The notes under the pieces were generated by a model that did no database searches, had not been told where the DNA came from, and saw only the letters and a program-made list of their open reading frames with translations. From an uncultured Clostridia bacterium (GTDB lineage: Bacteria > Bacillota > Clostridia > UBA1381), in NCBI GenBank assembly GCA_934463455.1, contig CAKSJU010000013.1, forward strand, positions 1-30,313: 30,313 nucleotides of DNA. The letters run 5' to 3'. The position numbers and the translations under genes are program-made. Positions 1 to 8,569 of the stretch are shown piece by piece; the stretch's first letter is position 1; the number at the start of each line of letters is the position of its first letter.

Positions 1-936
1 CTTGCATTTTATGCCTTGATATGTATTTCGCCTTACCATTTCTTTATCGATTTCATTCATTACCACGAACTTTTTAAGGCTCCACAAAGGACCTATCAGC
101 GTATCGTGCGCGCCGTCTCCGGTCACTCTTTGAATAATCGTTTCTTCCGGAAGCACCTCAAGCTGTTTTATCACAATATCAACATATTCTTCCAACTCCA
201 AGAACCGCAGCTCGCCGCTTAAAAGCATTTTTTCAATCGGAGTTCCCTTAATAACATGCAAAAGATGAATTTTTACGCAATGCGGATGCAGAAGTCCTAC
301 CTCTTTTGCGGTTTCAATCATCATTTCGGCATTTTCTCCCGGCAGCCCGTCTATTATATGCACGCATACTTTAATTCCTCTTTCGGTCAGCCGCCGATGC
401 CCCTCCAGGAAATCCGCATATGTGTGACATCGGTTTATAATTTTTCCTGTTTCGTCAAAAATGCTTTGAAGCCCCAATTCAACAATTAAATATGTCCTTT
501 TATTAATCTCGGCAAGATACTCCAGTGTCTCGGGAGAAATACAGTCGGCACGGGTAGCTATGCTCAAGCCGACCACGTTCGGCAGTGCGAGTATCGGCTC
601 AAACTTAGATTTTAAAACATCAAGCGGCGCATAGGTATTCGTATGTGCCTGAAAATAGCCGATATATTTCGCAGCGTCCCACTTTTTTGAAATCATGTCT
701 CTTACTTCATAAAACTGCTCGGTTATGTCCTCTTTGGGATTTCCCGCGAAGTCTCCGCTGCCGGAATCGGAACAGTAAATACATCCGCCGGTTCCCTTGC
801 TGCCGTCGATATTCGGACAGGTAAATCCCCCGTTTAACGACACTTTAAAGACTTTTTCACCGAATTTTTGTCTTAAATGATAATTCCATGTATGATACCT
901 TTTATTATCCGATGAATATTTAAACAAATTATTCAT
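1..936 (-). CDS. Radical SAM protein, TIGR01212/YhcC family (3' end off window)
   Basis: The minus-strand frame is open from an ATG at 936 to the left edge with no stop, giving 312 codons; the C-terminus is cut by the window. Near residue 40 the protein reads GGFTCPNIDGSKGTGGCIYC, the widely spaced first cysteine plus CxxC arrangement characteristic of the YhcC/TIGR01212 radical SAM family, which would bind a 4Fe-4S cluster and S-adenosylmethionine. Further on it has ADCIS, a conserved VELGLQS and HIIDGLPGE, all typical of the radical SAM barrel. The family is about 300 residues long, so little is probably missing. The reaction is not known with confidence. The start overlaps the stop of the upstream flavoprotein gene by 8 bases, so the two are probably translationally coupled. 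Confidence 0.9.
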   Translation of the reverse strand, partial: MNNLFKYSSDNKRYHTWNYHLRQKFGEKVFKVSLNGGFTCPNIDGSKGTGGCIYCSDSGSGDFAGNPKEDITEQFYEVRDMISKKWDAAKYIGYFQAHTNTYAPLDVLKSKFEPILALPNVVGLSIATRADCISPETLEYLAEINKRTYLIVELGLQSIFDETGKIINRCHTYADFLEGHRRLTERGIKVCVHIIDGLPGENAEMMIETAKEVGLLHPHCVKIHLLHVIKGTPIEKMLLSGELRFLELEEYVDIVIKQLEVLPEETIIQRVTGDGAHDTLIGPLWSLKKFVVMNEIDKEMVRRNTYQGIKCK

Positions 937-2482
937 TTTCCGCAAGCCTTTCCGCACATTCAATTCCGTCTGCCGCCGCGGACATTATTCCGCCCGCATA
1001 TCCCGCACCCTCGCCACAGGGATAAAGACCTTTTATATTCGATTGGCAATCCTCTTGTCTCAAAATTCTCACCGGTGAAGAGCTTCTTGTTTCCGGAGCG
1101 GTCAAAACAGCATCATAGCTGTCAAATCCATGTATTTTTTGCGCAAAAATCGGTATAGCCTCACGCATTGCCGCACACACAAATCCCGGAAGACATTCGT
1201 CAATTCTGCCCAATGTCACTCCCGGGCGATAGGTCGGTTTAACCTCGCCGCATTCGGAGGATTGGATATTTTTAAGAAAATCTCCCACAAGCTGCGCAGG
1301 TGCATTTGCGTTTTTTCCGCCGCTTTCGAATGCCGCCCTTTCTATTTTCTCCTGAAATTTTATTCCGTCAAGAGCTTTTTCTCCGAAATCCTTAGGATTG
1401 ACGCCCACAAGCAATGCCGCATTTGCGTTTTCTCCGTCTCTTCTGCTTTCGCTCATTCCGTTTGTAACAATGCCGCCGGTCTCCGAAGCCGCTCCTATCA
1501 CTTCACCGCCCGGACACATACAAAACGTATATACTCCGCGTCCGCTCGGAAGATGCACCGAAAGCTTATAATCAGCCGCTCCCAGCAAGGGGGCAAAATC
1601 TCCGTACTGATTTTCATTTATAATCGATTGCTTATGCTCTATTCTTGCCCCGACCGAAAACGGCTTTGCAATCATGTTTACTCCCTCCGCAAAAAGCTCA
1701 CGGACGGTATCGCGCGCACTGTGTCCGATTGCAAGAATTACTCTTTTTGCCGGTATTTCCTCGTCCTCGGTTATAACGGCGCAGACAGCCGAATTTTTTA
1801 TTTTAAGCTTTTTTACGCAGCAGTTAAAACGTACTTCTCCGCCGTTTTTTATAATATATTCGCGCATATTTTTTACAACGGAGCAAAGTACATCCGTACC
1901 TATATGCGGCTTTGCGAAATATAAAATTTCCTCGGGTGCGCCGAATTTGACAAAATATTTTAAAACCGTTCGGCATCGGATATTTTTTATTCCGGTGGTC
2001 AGCTTTCCGTCCGAAAACGTTCCCGCGCCGCCCTCGCCGAACTGCACATTTGAATTTGGATTAAGAATACCGTATGTCCTGTATCTTTCCACACTTTTCA
2101 TTCTTTCTTCCACAGGCTCGCCGCGTTCCAAAAGAATGGGTTTGTGTCCGTTTTCCGCAAGCATGAGTGCGGCAAAAAGTCCCGCAGGTCCGCTGCCTAT
2201 TACAATCGGTCGATCGGCTCTCGGCTTTGCGGACGGAAAGCTGTAAGCTTTTTCTTCCGCAATACTGACATTCTTTTTGCCGATATACTTTTTTTCATTT
2301 TTCGCCGATATATCAACCGTACACAAATAATGCACATCGGTTTTTCTCCGCGCATCAATCGATTTTTTATAAAAATGCCATGACTCTATATCTTTTATAC
2401 CGGTTTTTTCCGCAATCAATTCGGTGGTTATCTCTTCTCCCGGCTCTATCCTTATATTGCTCACCCTAATCAAGATTTCCAC
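929..2482 (-). CDS. FAD-dependent dehydrogenase, COG2509 type
   Basis: The 517-residue protein has an FAD-binding Rossmann motif, VIGSGPAGLFAALMLAENG, at about residues 96-114, and the family signature FGEGGAGTFSDGKLTTG at about residues 148-164. Later it has a conserved ICMCPGG-like cysteine segment (read here as FCMCPGGEV), PTYRPGVTLG, and a C-terminal GEGAGYAGGIMSAAADG that closes the FAD site. This matches the uncharacterised dehydrogenases of COG2509; the substrate is unknown. The longest start is GTG at 2482, directly behind an AAAAAGGA sequence. A TTG at 2473 would give the N-terminus M-I-R-V-S-N-I, which fits the family better and has better spacing from that site. The gene overlaps the end of the upstream flavoprotein gene, so the two look like one operon. 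Confidence 0.88.
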   Translation of the reverse strand: MEILIRVSNIRIEPGEEITTELIAEKTGIKDIESWHFYKKSIDARRKTDVHYLCTVDISAKNEKKYIGKKNVSIAEEKAYSFPSAKPRADRPIVIGSGPAGLFAALMLAENGHKPILLERGEPVEERMKSVERYRTYGILNPNSNVQFGEGGAGTFSDGKLTTGIKNIRCRTVLKYFVKFGAPEEILYFAKPHIGTDVLCSVVKNMREYIIKNGGEVRFNCCVKKLKIKNSAVCAVITEDEEIPAKRVILAIGHSARDTVRELFAEGVNMIAKPFSVGARIEHKQSIINENQYGDFAPLLGAADYKLSVHLPSGRGVYTFCMCPGGEVIGAASETGGIVTNGMSESRRDGENANAALLVGVNPKDFGEKALDGIKFQEKIERAAFESGGKNANAPAQLVGDFLKNIQSSECGEVKPTYRPGVTLGRIDECLPGFVCAAMREAIPIFAQKIHGFDSYDAVLTAPETRSSSPVRILRQEDCQSNIKGLYPCGEGAGYAGGIMSAAADGIECAERLAENE

Positions 2483-3695
2483 ATCCTTTTTGTTTGCTTG
2501 CGCTCATTCCCGCGACATACCCGCTTGCCCATGCCCATTGCAGATTATATCCGCCGCAATCGCCGTCTATGTCGAGTATTTCTCCGGCAAAGTACAATCC
2601 GCGCACCTTTTTTGATTCAAGTGTTGACGGGTCAACTCCGGAGGTTTCTATTCCTCCCGCCGTTACCTGAGCATTTTTCCAGGGCATAACCCCCGTAACC
2701 GAAAAGCTCCACGACTTTATCTTCCTTGCCGCCGTTTCGATTTCTCTTTTTGAAAGGGTTTTCGCATCCCTCGAAAGAGGCACCGTATCACACGACTTTA
2801 AAAGCACCTGTCCGAGCTTTTTAGCCAACATTCCCGTAAAATACGTTTCGAGAGTTTTTTTGTGATATTTCCTTTCCTCAAGCATCCGAACAACCTGTTC
2901 ATATGAATATTCCGGCATTAAATCAAGCCGTATTTCACCATTTTTGCGGGTTGAAGCAAGGCGCGACAAATCAAAAATCGGAGGTCCGGAAAGTCCGTAT
3001 TCGGTAAATAAAATTTCGCCCCCGACTTTTTTTACAAGCTTATCATTTTCAAAAAAGGCTGCCGTGCCGTTCACCTTTAGTCCCTGCAGTGCTTTTGTAT
3101 AAGTATTTTCGGTTTTTACCTGCACCAGCGACGGATAAAGCTTTGTGGTCTTATGTCCGAATTTTTCCGCAAGCTTATACCCGCTCCCGTCCGAGCCGAG
3201 ATTCGGCGATGCCTTGCCGCCCGCCGCAAGAATAACCTTTTCCGCTTCAACCGTTTCGCCGCTTGTTGAAATCAGCCTGAAACAATTTTTCCCGCGCTTT
3301 ATATCATTTACTTCAAAATTACATATGGTTTTTATGCCGAGTCTGTCCGCTTCGTACCTTAACACATCCGATACAGCGGCAGCCTGAAGAGAATACGGAA
3401 AAATCTTTCCGTTTTCCTCTTCTTTCGGCACAATTCCGAGATTTTCAAAAAAATCAAGAGTTTCCTCAACCCAAAAACGGCGCATAACTCCGCGGACAAA
3501 CCGCGGGTCGGAGCCATGATAGTTTTTTTCCGACGCGTTTCTGTTGCTCATGTTGCATCTTCCGTTCCCGGTAGCCAATATTTTCCTTGCCGTTCGGTCG
3601 CATTTTTCACAGATTGTAACGCGGACGCCGTTTCGGGCGGCGGCGATTGCCGCAGTATAACCTGCCGCACCTCCGCCTATTACCGCAATATTCAT
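2466..3695 (-). CDS. HI0933/BaiN-like NAD(P)/FAD-dependent oxidoreductase
   Basis: The 409-residue flavoprotein begins MNIAVIGGGAAGYTAAIAAA, an N-terminal dinucleotide-binding fold, followed by ARKILATGNGRCNMSN, the hallmark of the HI0933/YhiN family. It has VILAAGGKASPNLGSDGSGY in the middle and VRGLYFAGEILDIDGDCGGY with NLQWAWASG at the C-terminus. Relatives include BaiN, implicated in reductive bile-acid metabolism, but the family is broad and general oxidoreductase is the safe call. I chose the ATG at 3695, one base after the stop of the upstream AI-2E gene; a GTG at 3704 is possible but overlaps that gene. It lies between the AI-2E gene and the COG2509 gene with almost no spacing. Confidence 0.9.
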   Translation of the reverse strand: MNIAVIGGGAAGYTAAIAAARNGVRVTICEKCDRTARKILATGNGRCNMSNRNASEKNYHGSDPRFVRGVMRRFWVEETLDFFENLGIVPKEEENGKIFPYSLQAAAVSDVLRYEADRLGIKTICNFEVNDIKRGKNCFRLISTSGETVEAEKVILAAGGKASPNLGSDGSGYKLAEKFGHKTTKLYPSLVQVKTENTYTKALQGLKVNGTAAFFENDKLVKKVGGEILFTEYGLSGPPIFDLSRLASTRKNGEIRLDLMPEYSYEQVVRMLEERKYHKKTLETYFTGMLAKKLGQVLLKSCDTVPLSRDAKTLSKREIETAARKIKSWSFSVTGVMPWKNAQVTAGGIETSGVDPSTLESKKVRGLYFAGEILDIDGDCGGYNLQWAWASGYVAGMSASKQKGCGNLD

Positions 3696-3696
3696 A

Positions 3697-4827
3697 CTAT
3701 TCACGCGCTTTCTTTTTATTTTCCCAATTAGTCACAGCTTCCGACACAATCATCTTAATAACAGTCATCATCGGAACTGACAAAAGCATTCCCCCTATTC
3801 CGAACAATCCGCCGCCCAAGGTGACCGCAAATATAATCAAAAGCGGACGTACCTCAAGCTTATTGCCCATAATTTTCGGTCCGATAAAATTGCCGTCCAC
3901 CTGTCCGAGAACAAGGAGTCCCGCCGCAACCCATACCGCTTTCATTATTCCGCCGCTGAAAATCGTAAACAAAACAGTGAGGCAGTTTGATATAATTGCT
4001 CCGAAATACGGAATAAGATTACAAAGTCCTATAAATGTTCCGAATATAATCGAATACTTAACCCCGATAATCGAAAGAATAATTGTCGCAAGCACTGCTA
4101 CAATAAAAGCGTCAAGCACACAGGAATATATATAATTCGAAAAAATGACATTTATTCTGGAAAGATAAACTTTTACTCTTTCCTCTTTTTCTTTCGGAAT
4201 AACCAATGCAAGCAGCCTGTTCAAACCGCTTATCAATTGCTCGCGGTCAATCAGCATATAAATCGAAACAATCAGACCGATAAATACATTGAAAAGTCCG
4301 GAGGTAAAGCTCATTGCGCCCTTTGCATATTTTCCGAATTCTCCCATGTTAATACTGTTTAGTATATTCTGAACGGTTGCTTTTGCCGTGTCTCCGTTAA
4401 TTTCCACGAAAGTTATGCCCAACTTTTCCTGTAGTGCTTCAAGCTCTCCCAGCGCATTCTGTGTAAAAGGAATAATGTTATTGTAAAGGTCAGTTACATT
4501 GTTATATAAACTCGGGATAACCGTCCTGACCGCAATTGCAATCAATAAAATAAATATAATGTAAACGCTCAGAATCGCAAGCATTTTGCTTTTTTCCTTT
4601 ACAAATTTTACATTAGCTCCGGAATAAAGCTTTTCGAGCTTTTTGCACGGCAGGTTAAGAATATATGCAATGACAAAGCCTATAATAAACGGAGTGAGTG
4701 CCGAGAACACATCCCCAATAAAGGAAAGCACATGCTGCATGTTATCAAACGTCTTATAAACCGCTATAAGCGCAACTCCGAATACAAATGCGATTATCCA
4801 TTTCATATACTGACGATAATTTTTCAT
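3697..4827 (-). CDS. AI-2E family transporter (integral membrane protein)
   Basis: The 376-residue protein is strongly hydrophobic, with about seven to eight membrane segments. An N-terminal pair (KWIIAFVFGVALIAVY and FSALTPFIIGFVIAYIL) is followed by a long soluble stretch and a C-terminal bundle. That bundle includes IGVKYSIIFGTFIGLCNLIPYFG, a pattern conserved in the AI-2E/YdiK/PerM family. Members have been linked to autoinducer-2 export, Na+/H+ exchange and uncharacterised permease roles, so substrate is left open. The start at 4827 is chosen because GGAG lies six bases upstream. The next upstream gene encodes the SLH protein, from which it is separated by a terminator hairpin. The stop is one base from the BaiN-like start. 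Confidence 0.87.
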   Translation of the reverse strand: MKNYRQYMKWIIAFVFGVALIAVYKTFDNMQHVLSFIGDVFSALTPFIIGFVIAYILNLPCKKLEKLYSGANVKFVKEKSKMLAILSVYIIFILLIAIAVRTVIPSLYNNVTDLYNNIIPFTQNALGELEALQEKLGITFVEINGDTAKATVQNILNSINMGEFGKYAKGAMSFTSGLFNVFIGLIVSIYMLIDREQLISGLNRLLALVIPKEKEERVKVYLSRINVIFSNYIYSCVLDAFIVAVLATIILSIIGVKYSIIFGTFIGLCNLIPYFGAIISNCLTVLFTIFSGGIMKAVWVAAGLLVLGQVDGNFIGPKIMGNKLEVRPLLIIFAVTLGGGLFGIGGMLLSVPMMTVIKMIVSEAVTNWENKKKARE

Positions 4828-4869
4828 AATAATCTCCATTCCGCCGCCCTGCACGGACAATCAAATTAT
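4828..4869 (-). promoter_or_regulatory. Shared translation leader before the AI-2E gene
   Basis: Reading the minus strand toward the ATG, this leader carries ATAATTTGATTG, then a CCG...CGG-flanked stretch, then GGCGGCGGAATGGAG, then ATT-TATT-ATG. Nearly the same order of blocks precedes ispE (8521-8569), and the GGCGG-AATGGAGATT part also precedes the glycosidase-like gene (22472-22515). No promoter is seen between it and the terminator hairpin at 4887-4925. Confidence 0.4.
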
Positions 4870-4886
4870 TTTCATCTTTTGCTAAA

Positions 4887-4925
4887 AACAAAGGGGCAAC
4901 CAAAATTTTGGTGCCCGTCTTTGTT
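4887..4925 (-). terminator. Rho-independent terminator of the SLH gene
   Basis: The arms AACAAAG...CTTTGTT enclose GGGCA/TGCCC and a perfect CCAAAATTTTGG core, forming a long hairpin with small internal bulges. On the minus strand it is followed by TTTGTTTTT. It begins a few bases after the SLH gene stop at 4931. Confidence 0.8.
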
Positions 4926-4930
4926 AAATT

Positions 4931-6760
4931 TTATTCATCTTCAATCAATACAAGACTTGCCACAAACGCTCCGTTTGTCATTGTTCCTCTTACGCTTACG
5001 ACATCGCCTTCTTTAATGTCCGCAAAGGTTTTTGTTGTTCCGGCGGAGTTTATAAATCTTGTCGAAGAATCCTTACAGTAAACAATTTCTTCGGCAGATG
5101 AATCATTTTCGGTATATCTGATTTTTATAAATCCATAGGATTTATTGGTTGCCGTTACCGTTCCCGACTTGCTGTAAGCAACGCTTGACGCCGCAAGTGC
5201 GGTAATCTTCTTCACTGCTTTGCTTTCGATAAGCATGGATATTTTATCACCTACGCGAAGGTCATAAAGTGTTGCCGCTTTCTGATTGATTATAATTTCA
5301 ACCTCCGAGGTTATATCATATGTTACATCGCTACCCTTAACCTCAACGACTATCTTGGGCTGTGCGGCAATTTCCATTGATTTTATTGTGCCCTCAACGG
5401 TTTTGATAATAGACTCGGCTTTGATTTTTGTTACTACGCCGTATTCCAAAGTAAGTGTTGCCGTATCGCCCACATAAACATCTGCGAGCGTTGCCGGAGT
5501 ATCGTTTTTCTCAACCTTAACATCCGACGCAACCTTGTACTGCTTTCCGTTGTAAGTCTCTTCAGCATGTCCTATGGTTATCATGCCGTCGTCAATAATC
5601 GAAAGCTTTTCAATTGTAGCGCGTGTAATTGTGCTTTCTTTGGGCATTGCGTTAATTTTCGCAACCTTTCCGCCCGCAAGCTCAAGTGTTATAGAATCTG
5701 CTTTCTGGAAATCTCTTATTGTCGCTTTTTCTCCGTTATATGTTACTTCAAGGTCACCGCTGAGCGTAAAGCTTCTGTTTTCGCCGTCTATTTTTACCGT
5801 AATCGTAACAACACCGTTAGAGGAAGAATATCCCTGATAAATTCCCTCAACCGTCTCGTCCGGAACGGAATTTAATACATCAACATAAACAAGCTCGTTG
5901 CAAACATAGGTAAACGCGGCATTCACACCCTCCGGAATAAGCTTTGCCTGTACAAGGTCTCCGTCCATGTAAAATCTTGTATTGCTGCTGTATCCCATAA
6001 GTCCGTATTGACCGTCTTCATCGTAAAAAGCAACGTTGGAGCTGTCTATACTGTCAAACTTCATATCCTCTACCGTAAGTCCCATAACATCAACTGTTTT
6101 GGAAAGCATTACCGCAATCTGGCTTCTCAGAACTCCGGATGTCGGCGAAAAGCTTCCGTCGTTCATTCCGGACATTATTCCCTTTTTCGTAACATAATAA
6201 ACATACTGGCTCGACTTTGTCGGGATTTGCTTTGCGTCGGTATATTCAAGGTCAATCATGATTTCCGAGGTTGCCTCTTTTTCGGCACATAATGATTTTG
6301 TAATAACAATCGCCGCTTCATGTCTCGGCATTGCTTCATTCTTCAAATCACCTTTAAGATATATATCCAGTTCGGATTCTTTTAAAGCACCGCGATAAAG
6401 CAAATATGCAATATCCTCAACGCCGAAGTTAAGCTCATATTTTTCAATTTTATCGGCATATTTTGCCTGTGCCGCTTCCAAAGCGGCTTTGTTTACCTCG
6501 CTTCTCGAGCCCATAGCTCTTGCAAAAAGTGAAAGTGCCTCAAGACGTGTAATGCTGTTATCCGGGCGGTATGTACCGTCTTCATATCCGCTTATAAAGC
6601 CTCTTTCGGACATATCCTCAATATATCCCGCCGCCCATTTATAACGGTCTCCCGATATATCGGAAAATACGGAGGTATTTTCCGCAAAAGCCGGAACAGC
6701 TTGTATACATGCAAGCGATAACAATGCTGCCGTTGCTGATTTAAAAAACTTTTTCATCAT
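4931..6760 (-). CDS. Exported S-layer homology (SLH) domain protein
   Basis: This is an exported cell-wall-associated protein of about 609 residues. A lysine-rich signal peptide ends near AVPAFA-EN. The first SLH domain contains GYIEDMSERGFISGYEDG with TYRPDNSITRLEAL. A second SLH-like unit contains YYVTKKGIMSGMNDGSF and SPTSGVLRSQIAVMLSK. SLH domains typically bind pyruvylated secondary cell-wall polymers. The C-terminal two-thirds is a series of short beta-rich units built on an 'x-D-x-x-V-G-D-x-x-x-L' theme: LADVYVGDTATL, LYDLRVGDKISM and FADIKEGDVVSV. These have no clear catalytic signature. I chose the ATG at 6760; the longer ATG at 6769 abuts the AAAGGA ribosome binding site, while 6760 lies nine bases from it. 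It has its own promoter and terminator, so it is probably a single-gene unit. Confidence 0.9.
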   Translation of the reverse strand: MMKKFFKSATAALLSLACIQAVPAFAENTSVFSDISGDRYKWAAGYIEDMSERGFISGYEDGTYRPDNSITRLEALSLFARAMGSRSEVNKAALEAAQAKYADKIEKYELNFGVEDIAYLLYRGALKESELDIYLKGDLKNEAMPRHEAAIVITKSLCAEKEATSEIMIDLEYTDAKQIPTKSSQYVYYVTKKGIMSGMNDGSFSPTSGVLRSQIAVMLSKTVDVMGLTVEDMKFDSIDSSNVAFYDEDGQYGLMGYSSNTRFYMDGDLVQAKLIPEGVNAAFTYVCNELVYVDVLNSVPDETVEGIYQGYSSSNGVVTITVKIDGENRSFTLSGDLEVTYNGEKATIRDFQKADSITLELAGGKVAKINAMPKESTITRATIEKLSIIDDGMITIGHAEETYNGKQYKVASDVKVEKNDTPATLADVYVGDTATLTLEYGVVTKIKAESIIKTVEGTIKSMEIAAQPKIVVEVKGSDVTYDITSEVEIIINQKAATLYDLRVGDKISMLIESKAVKKITALAASSVAYSKSGTVTATNKSYGFIKIRYTENDSSAEEIVYCKDSSTRFINSAGTTKTFADIKEGDVVSVRGTMTNGAFVASLVLIEDE

Positions 6761-6792
6761 TGTAATCATTCCTTTCGTTTAAACAAGTTTTA

Positions 6793-6821
6793 TATATAGT
6801 TATAATATCATATTTTGTAAA
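6793..6821 (-). promoter_or_regulatory. Sigma-A promoter for the SLH gene
   Basis: On the minus strand TTTACA (6821-6816) is followed after 17 bases by TATATA (6798-6793), about 30 bases upstream of the SLH start. Both boxes are close to the sigma-A consensus, but the surrounding region is AT-rich, which lowers certainty. Confidence 0.5.
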
Positions 6822-6879
6822 ATACCGCAATAATTCTTGTTTATTTGTATTATTTTTGTAACATACGCATAAAAAGTTT

Positions 6880-7608
6880 TTAATCTTTTTCGAAAGTATA
6901 TTCTTTTTTGTTTTTTATTTCGGGAGAAACCGATTTAAAAAGCGCCAATCCCGCAATTTTTGCCGCACCCGCTTCGCGAAGAGTCTTTGCGCATTCTCTC
7001 ATTGTTGCACCTACCGTATACACATCGTCCACAAGCAAAACGGATTTGCCTTTTAGCTGCATGCCGCGTGCCGAAAAAGCATCCTTTATATTTATACTTC
7101 TTTCTTCATAGCTTAACTCGCTTTGCCGCCTTGTATTAATTATTCTGAACAAAACCTCCTCGGAATATTCGGTATCGAGAGCCTCCGCAACCCTTTGCGC
7201 AAGCAGCGCCGCCTGGTTATAGCCCCTCTCGGTCATTCTTTCGGCGGAAAGCGGTACCGGCACAATCAAGTCAAAATCGCCGTCATGCCAAAATTCCTTT
7301 ATGCAATCTATCATGAATTGCGAAAAAATTTCGGCATAAGCGCGCTCCCCAAAAAACTTATATCTGATAAATGCTTCTCTGAGCACTCCTGTATACGGAA
7401 ACGAGCAGAGATAATACTTTAAGTCCGTCTTTCCTTTAAAAACTGCCGGCGAGCTGTATTTGTCGATTTTTTCCATGCAATCATTGCATATGCAAATATT
7501 TTCCTCCCCGCGAAAACCGCACCCGTACGGAGTACGCTCACGGCAAATAATGCACATCGGTAGCCGCGGCATAAATATTTCTAAAAAATCCAAATGCTTT
7601 ATATCCAT
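6880..7608 (-). CDS. comF: ComF family protein (phosphoribosyltransferase-like)
   Basis: The 242-residue protein starts with a zinc-ribbon-like region holding CIIC at residues 19-22 and a later CICNDC. A type I phosphoribosyltransferase fold follows. The PRPP-binding motif VLLVDDVYTVGATMREC lies near residues 195-211, and the conserved RGYNQAALLA precedes it. This order of domains is that of ComF/GntX proteins. In naturally competent bacteria ComF acts in DNA uptake, with a role tied to single-stranded DNA handling; in Clostridia the role is not established. The start is supported by AAAGAGG five to six bases upstream. It sits 36 bases downstream of ispE. Confidence 0.9.
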   Translation of the reverse strand: MDIKHLDFLEIFMPRLPMCIICRERTPYGCGFRGEENICICNDCMEKIDKYSSPAVFKGKTDLKYYLCSFPYTGVLREAFIRYKFFGERAYAEIFSQFMIDCIKEFWHDGDFDLIVPVPLSAERMTERGYNQAALLAQRVAEALDTEYSEEVLFRIINTRRQSELSYEERSINIKDAFSARGMQLKGKSVLLVDDVYTVGATMRECAKTLREAGAAKIAGLALFKSVSPEIKNKKEYTFEKD

Positions 7609-7644
7609 ATTATCCTCTTTCCCGAAATAAGTATTACCGACCGA

Positions 7645-8520
7645 TTATACCGTCTCGGTCAAAAATACCTCCTTATAAAAATAAGAAAAGCTGTCCGCGG
7701 ATTTTTTTGCGGTCTTAAAGTCATTGAAAATCCCGAATACCGTTGAGCCGCTTCCGCTCATCATAGCCGCTTCCGCGCCGTTTAAGCGCATTTTTTTGCC
7801 TATTCCCTTTATTACCGGATAGTCCGCCGCAGACACATCCTCCATAACATTAAACATAGTCTCCGGCGCATACGAATCGGCGGAGAGTGAATTTATAAAA
7901 TCCGAGCTTTTAGGATGCTCTGTTTTTTCCTCACTGTCAATTTTTTCATATATTGCAGCGGTTGAAATGCCGAACGGCGGTTTTACCAGAAGAACATGTC
8001 TTTTCGGGAATGATGCTGTCGGCGTAAGCTTTTCGCCTATTCCGCTGCATAAAACAGTTCCTCCCATCATGCAGTAAGGCACATCCGCGCCCAATTCCGC
8101 CGCAAGGCTCAAAAGCTCCTCATCGGTAAGCGGATTTGAAAAAAGCGCGTTAAGACAGGTCAATACCGCCGCGGCATTTCCGCTCCCTCCCGCCAATCCG
8201 GCGGAAATCGGAATATTTTTGTGTATAAATATTTTTACTCCTTTTTGTATTCCGGTTTTTTCAAAAAATCTTTGCGCAGCCTGATATGCGATGTTTTTTT
8301 CATTTGTCGGCAGATATTTTATGTTTGTGGTAACAAAAATACCCTTTCCGACAATGTCGGTTATGACCAAATCAAAAAGTCCGACCGTTTGCATAACGGT
8401 CTCAATTTCATGGTATCCGTCTTCTCTTTTCCCCAATATATCGAGAGTTAAATTGATTTTTGCGTAAGATCTCGCAATTGCTCGGTTTCCGGAAATAACA
8501 AGCTCATCGGCAATTTTCAT
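7645..8520 (-). CDS. ispE: 4-diphosphocytidyl-2-C-methyl-D-erythritol kinase
   Basis: This GHMP kinase of about 291 residues catalyses the ATP-dependent 2-phosphorylation of CDP-methylerythritol in the MEP isoprenoid pathway. Diagnostic segments are SYAKINLTLDILGKREDGYH near the N-terminus, the ATP-binding glycine loop IPISAGLAGGSGNAAAVL, and the C-terminal MSGSGSTVFGIF. The ATG at 8520 is preceded by GGAAAGGA and a short A/T spacer; an upstream in-frame ATG at 8556 lacks such a site. It lies in the same run as dxs and tlyA, so two MEP enzymes are probably co-transcribed. N-terminal residues MKIADELVISGNRAIAR are somewhat longer than usual before the SYAKINL motif. Confidence 0.95.
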   Translation of the reverse strand: MKIADELVISGNRAIARSYAKINLTLDILGKREDGYHEIETVMQTVGLFDLVITDIVGKGIFVTTNIKYLPTNEKNIAYQAAQRFFEKTGIQKGVKIFIHKNIPISAGLAGGSGNAAAVLTCLNALFSNPLTDEELLSLAAELGADVPYCMMGGTVLCSGIGEKLTPTASFPKRHVLLVKPPFGISTAAIYEKIDSEEKTEHPKSSDFINSLSADSYAPETMFNVMEDVSAADYPVIKGIGKKMRLNGAEAAMMSGSGSTVFGIFNDFKTAKKSADSFSYFYKEVFLTETV

Positions 8521-8569
8521 AAAAATTTCCTTTCCGCCGTACGGGACGGCAATCATTCAATCAAATTAT
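8521..8569 (-). promoter_or_regulatory. Shared leader motif before ispE
   Basis: Beginning within the last codons of tlyA, the minus strand carries ATAATTTGATTG and then a short hairpin, GCCGT-cccgt-ACGGC. This is followed by GGCGGAAAGGA and the ispE ATG. The same ATAATTTGATTG block and a near-identical GGCGGAATGGAG block occur in front of the AI-2E gene. Confidence 0.4.

Noticed and set aside
1130..1924. 264-codon plus-strand frame inside the COG2509 gene
   Set aside because: It is antisense to a clear flavoprotein gene, has a cysteine/arginine-rich composition and no ribosome binding site.
3647..4135. 162-codon plus-strand frame across the AI-2E gene end
   Set aside because: It is antisense to two clear genes and has no domain features.
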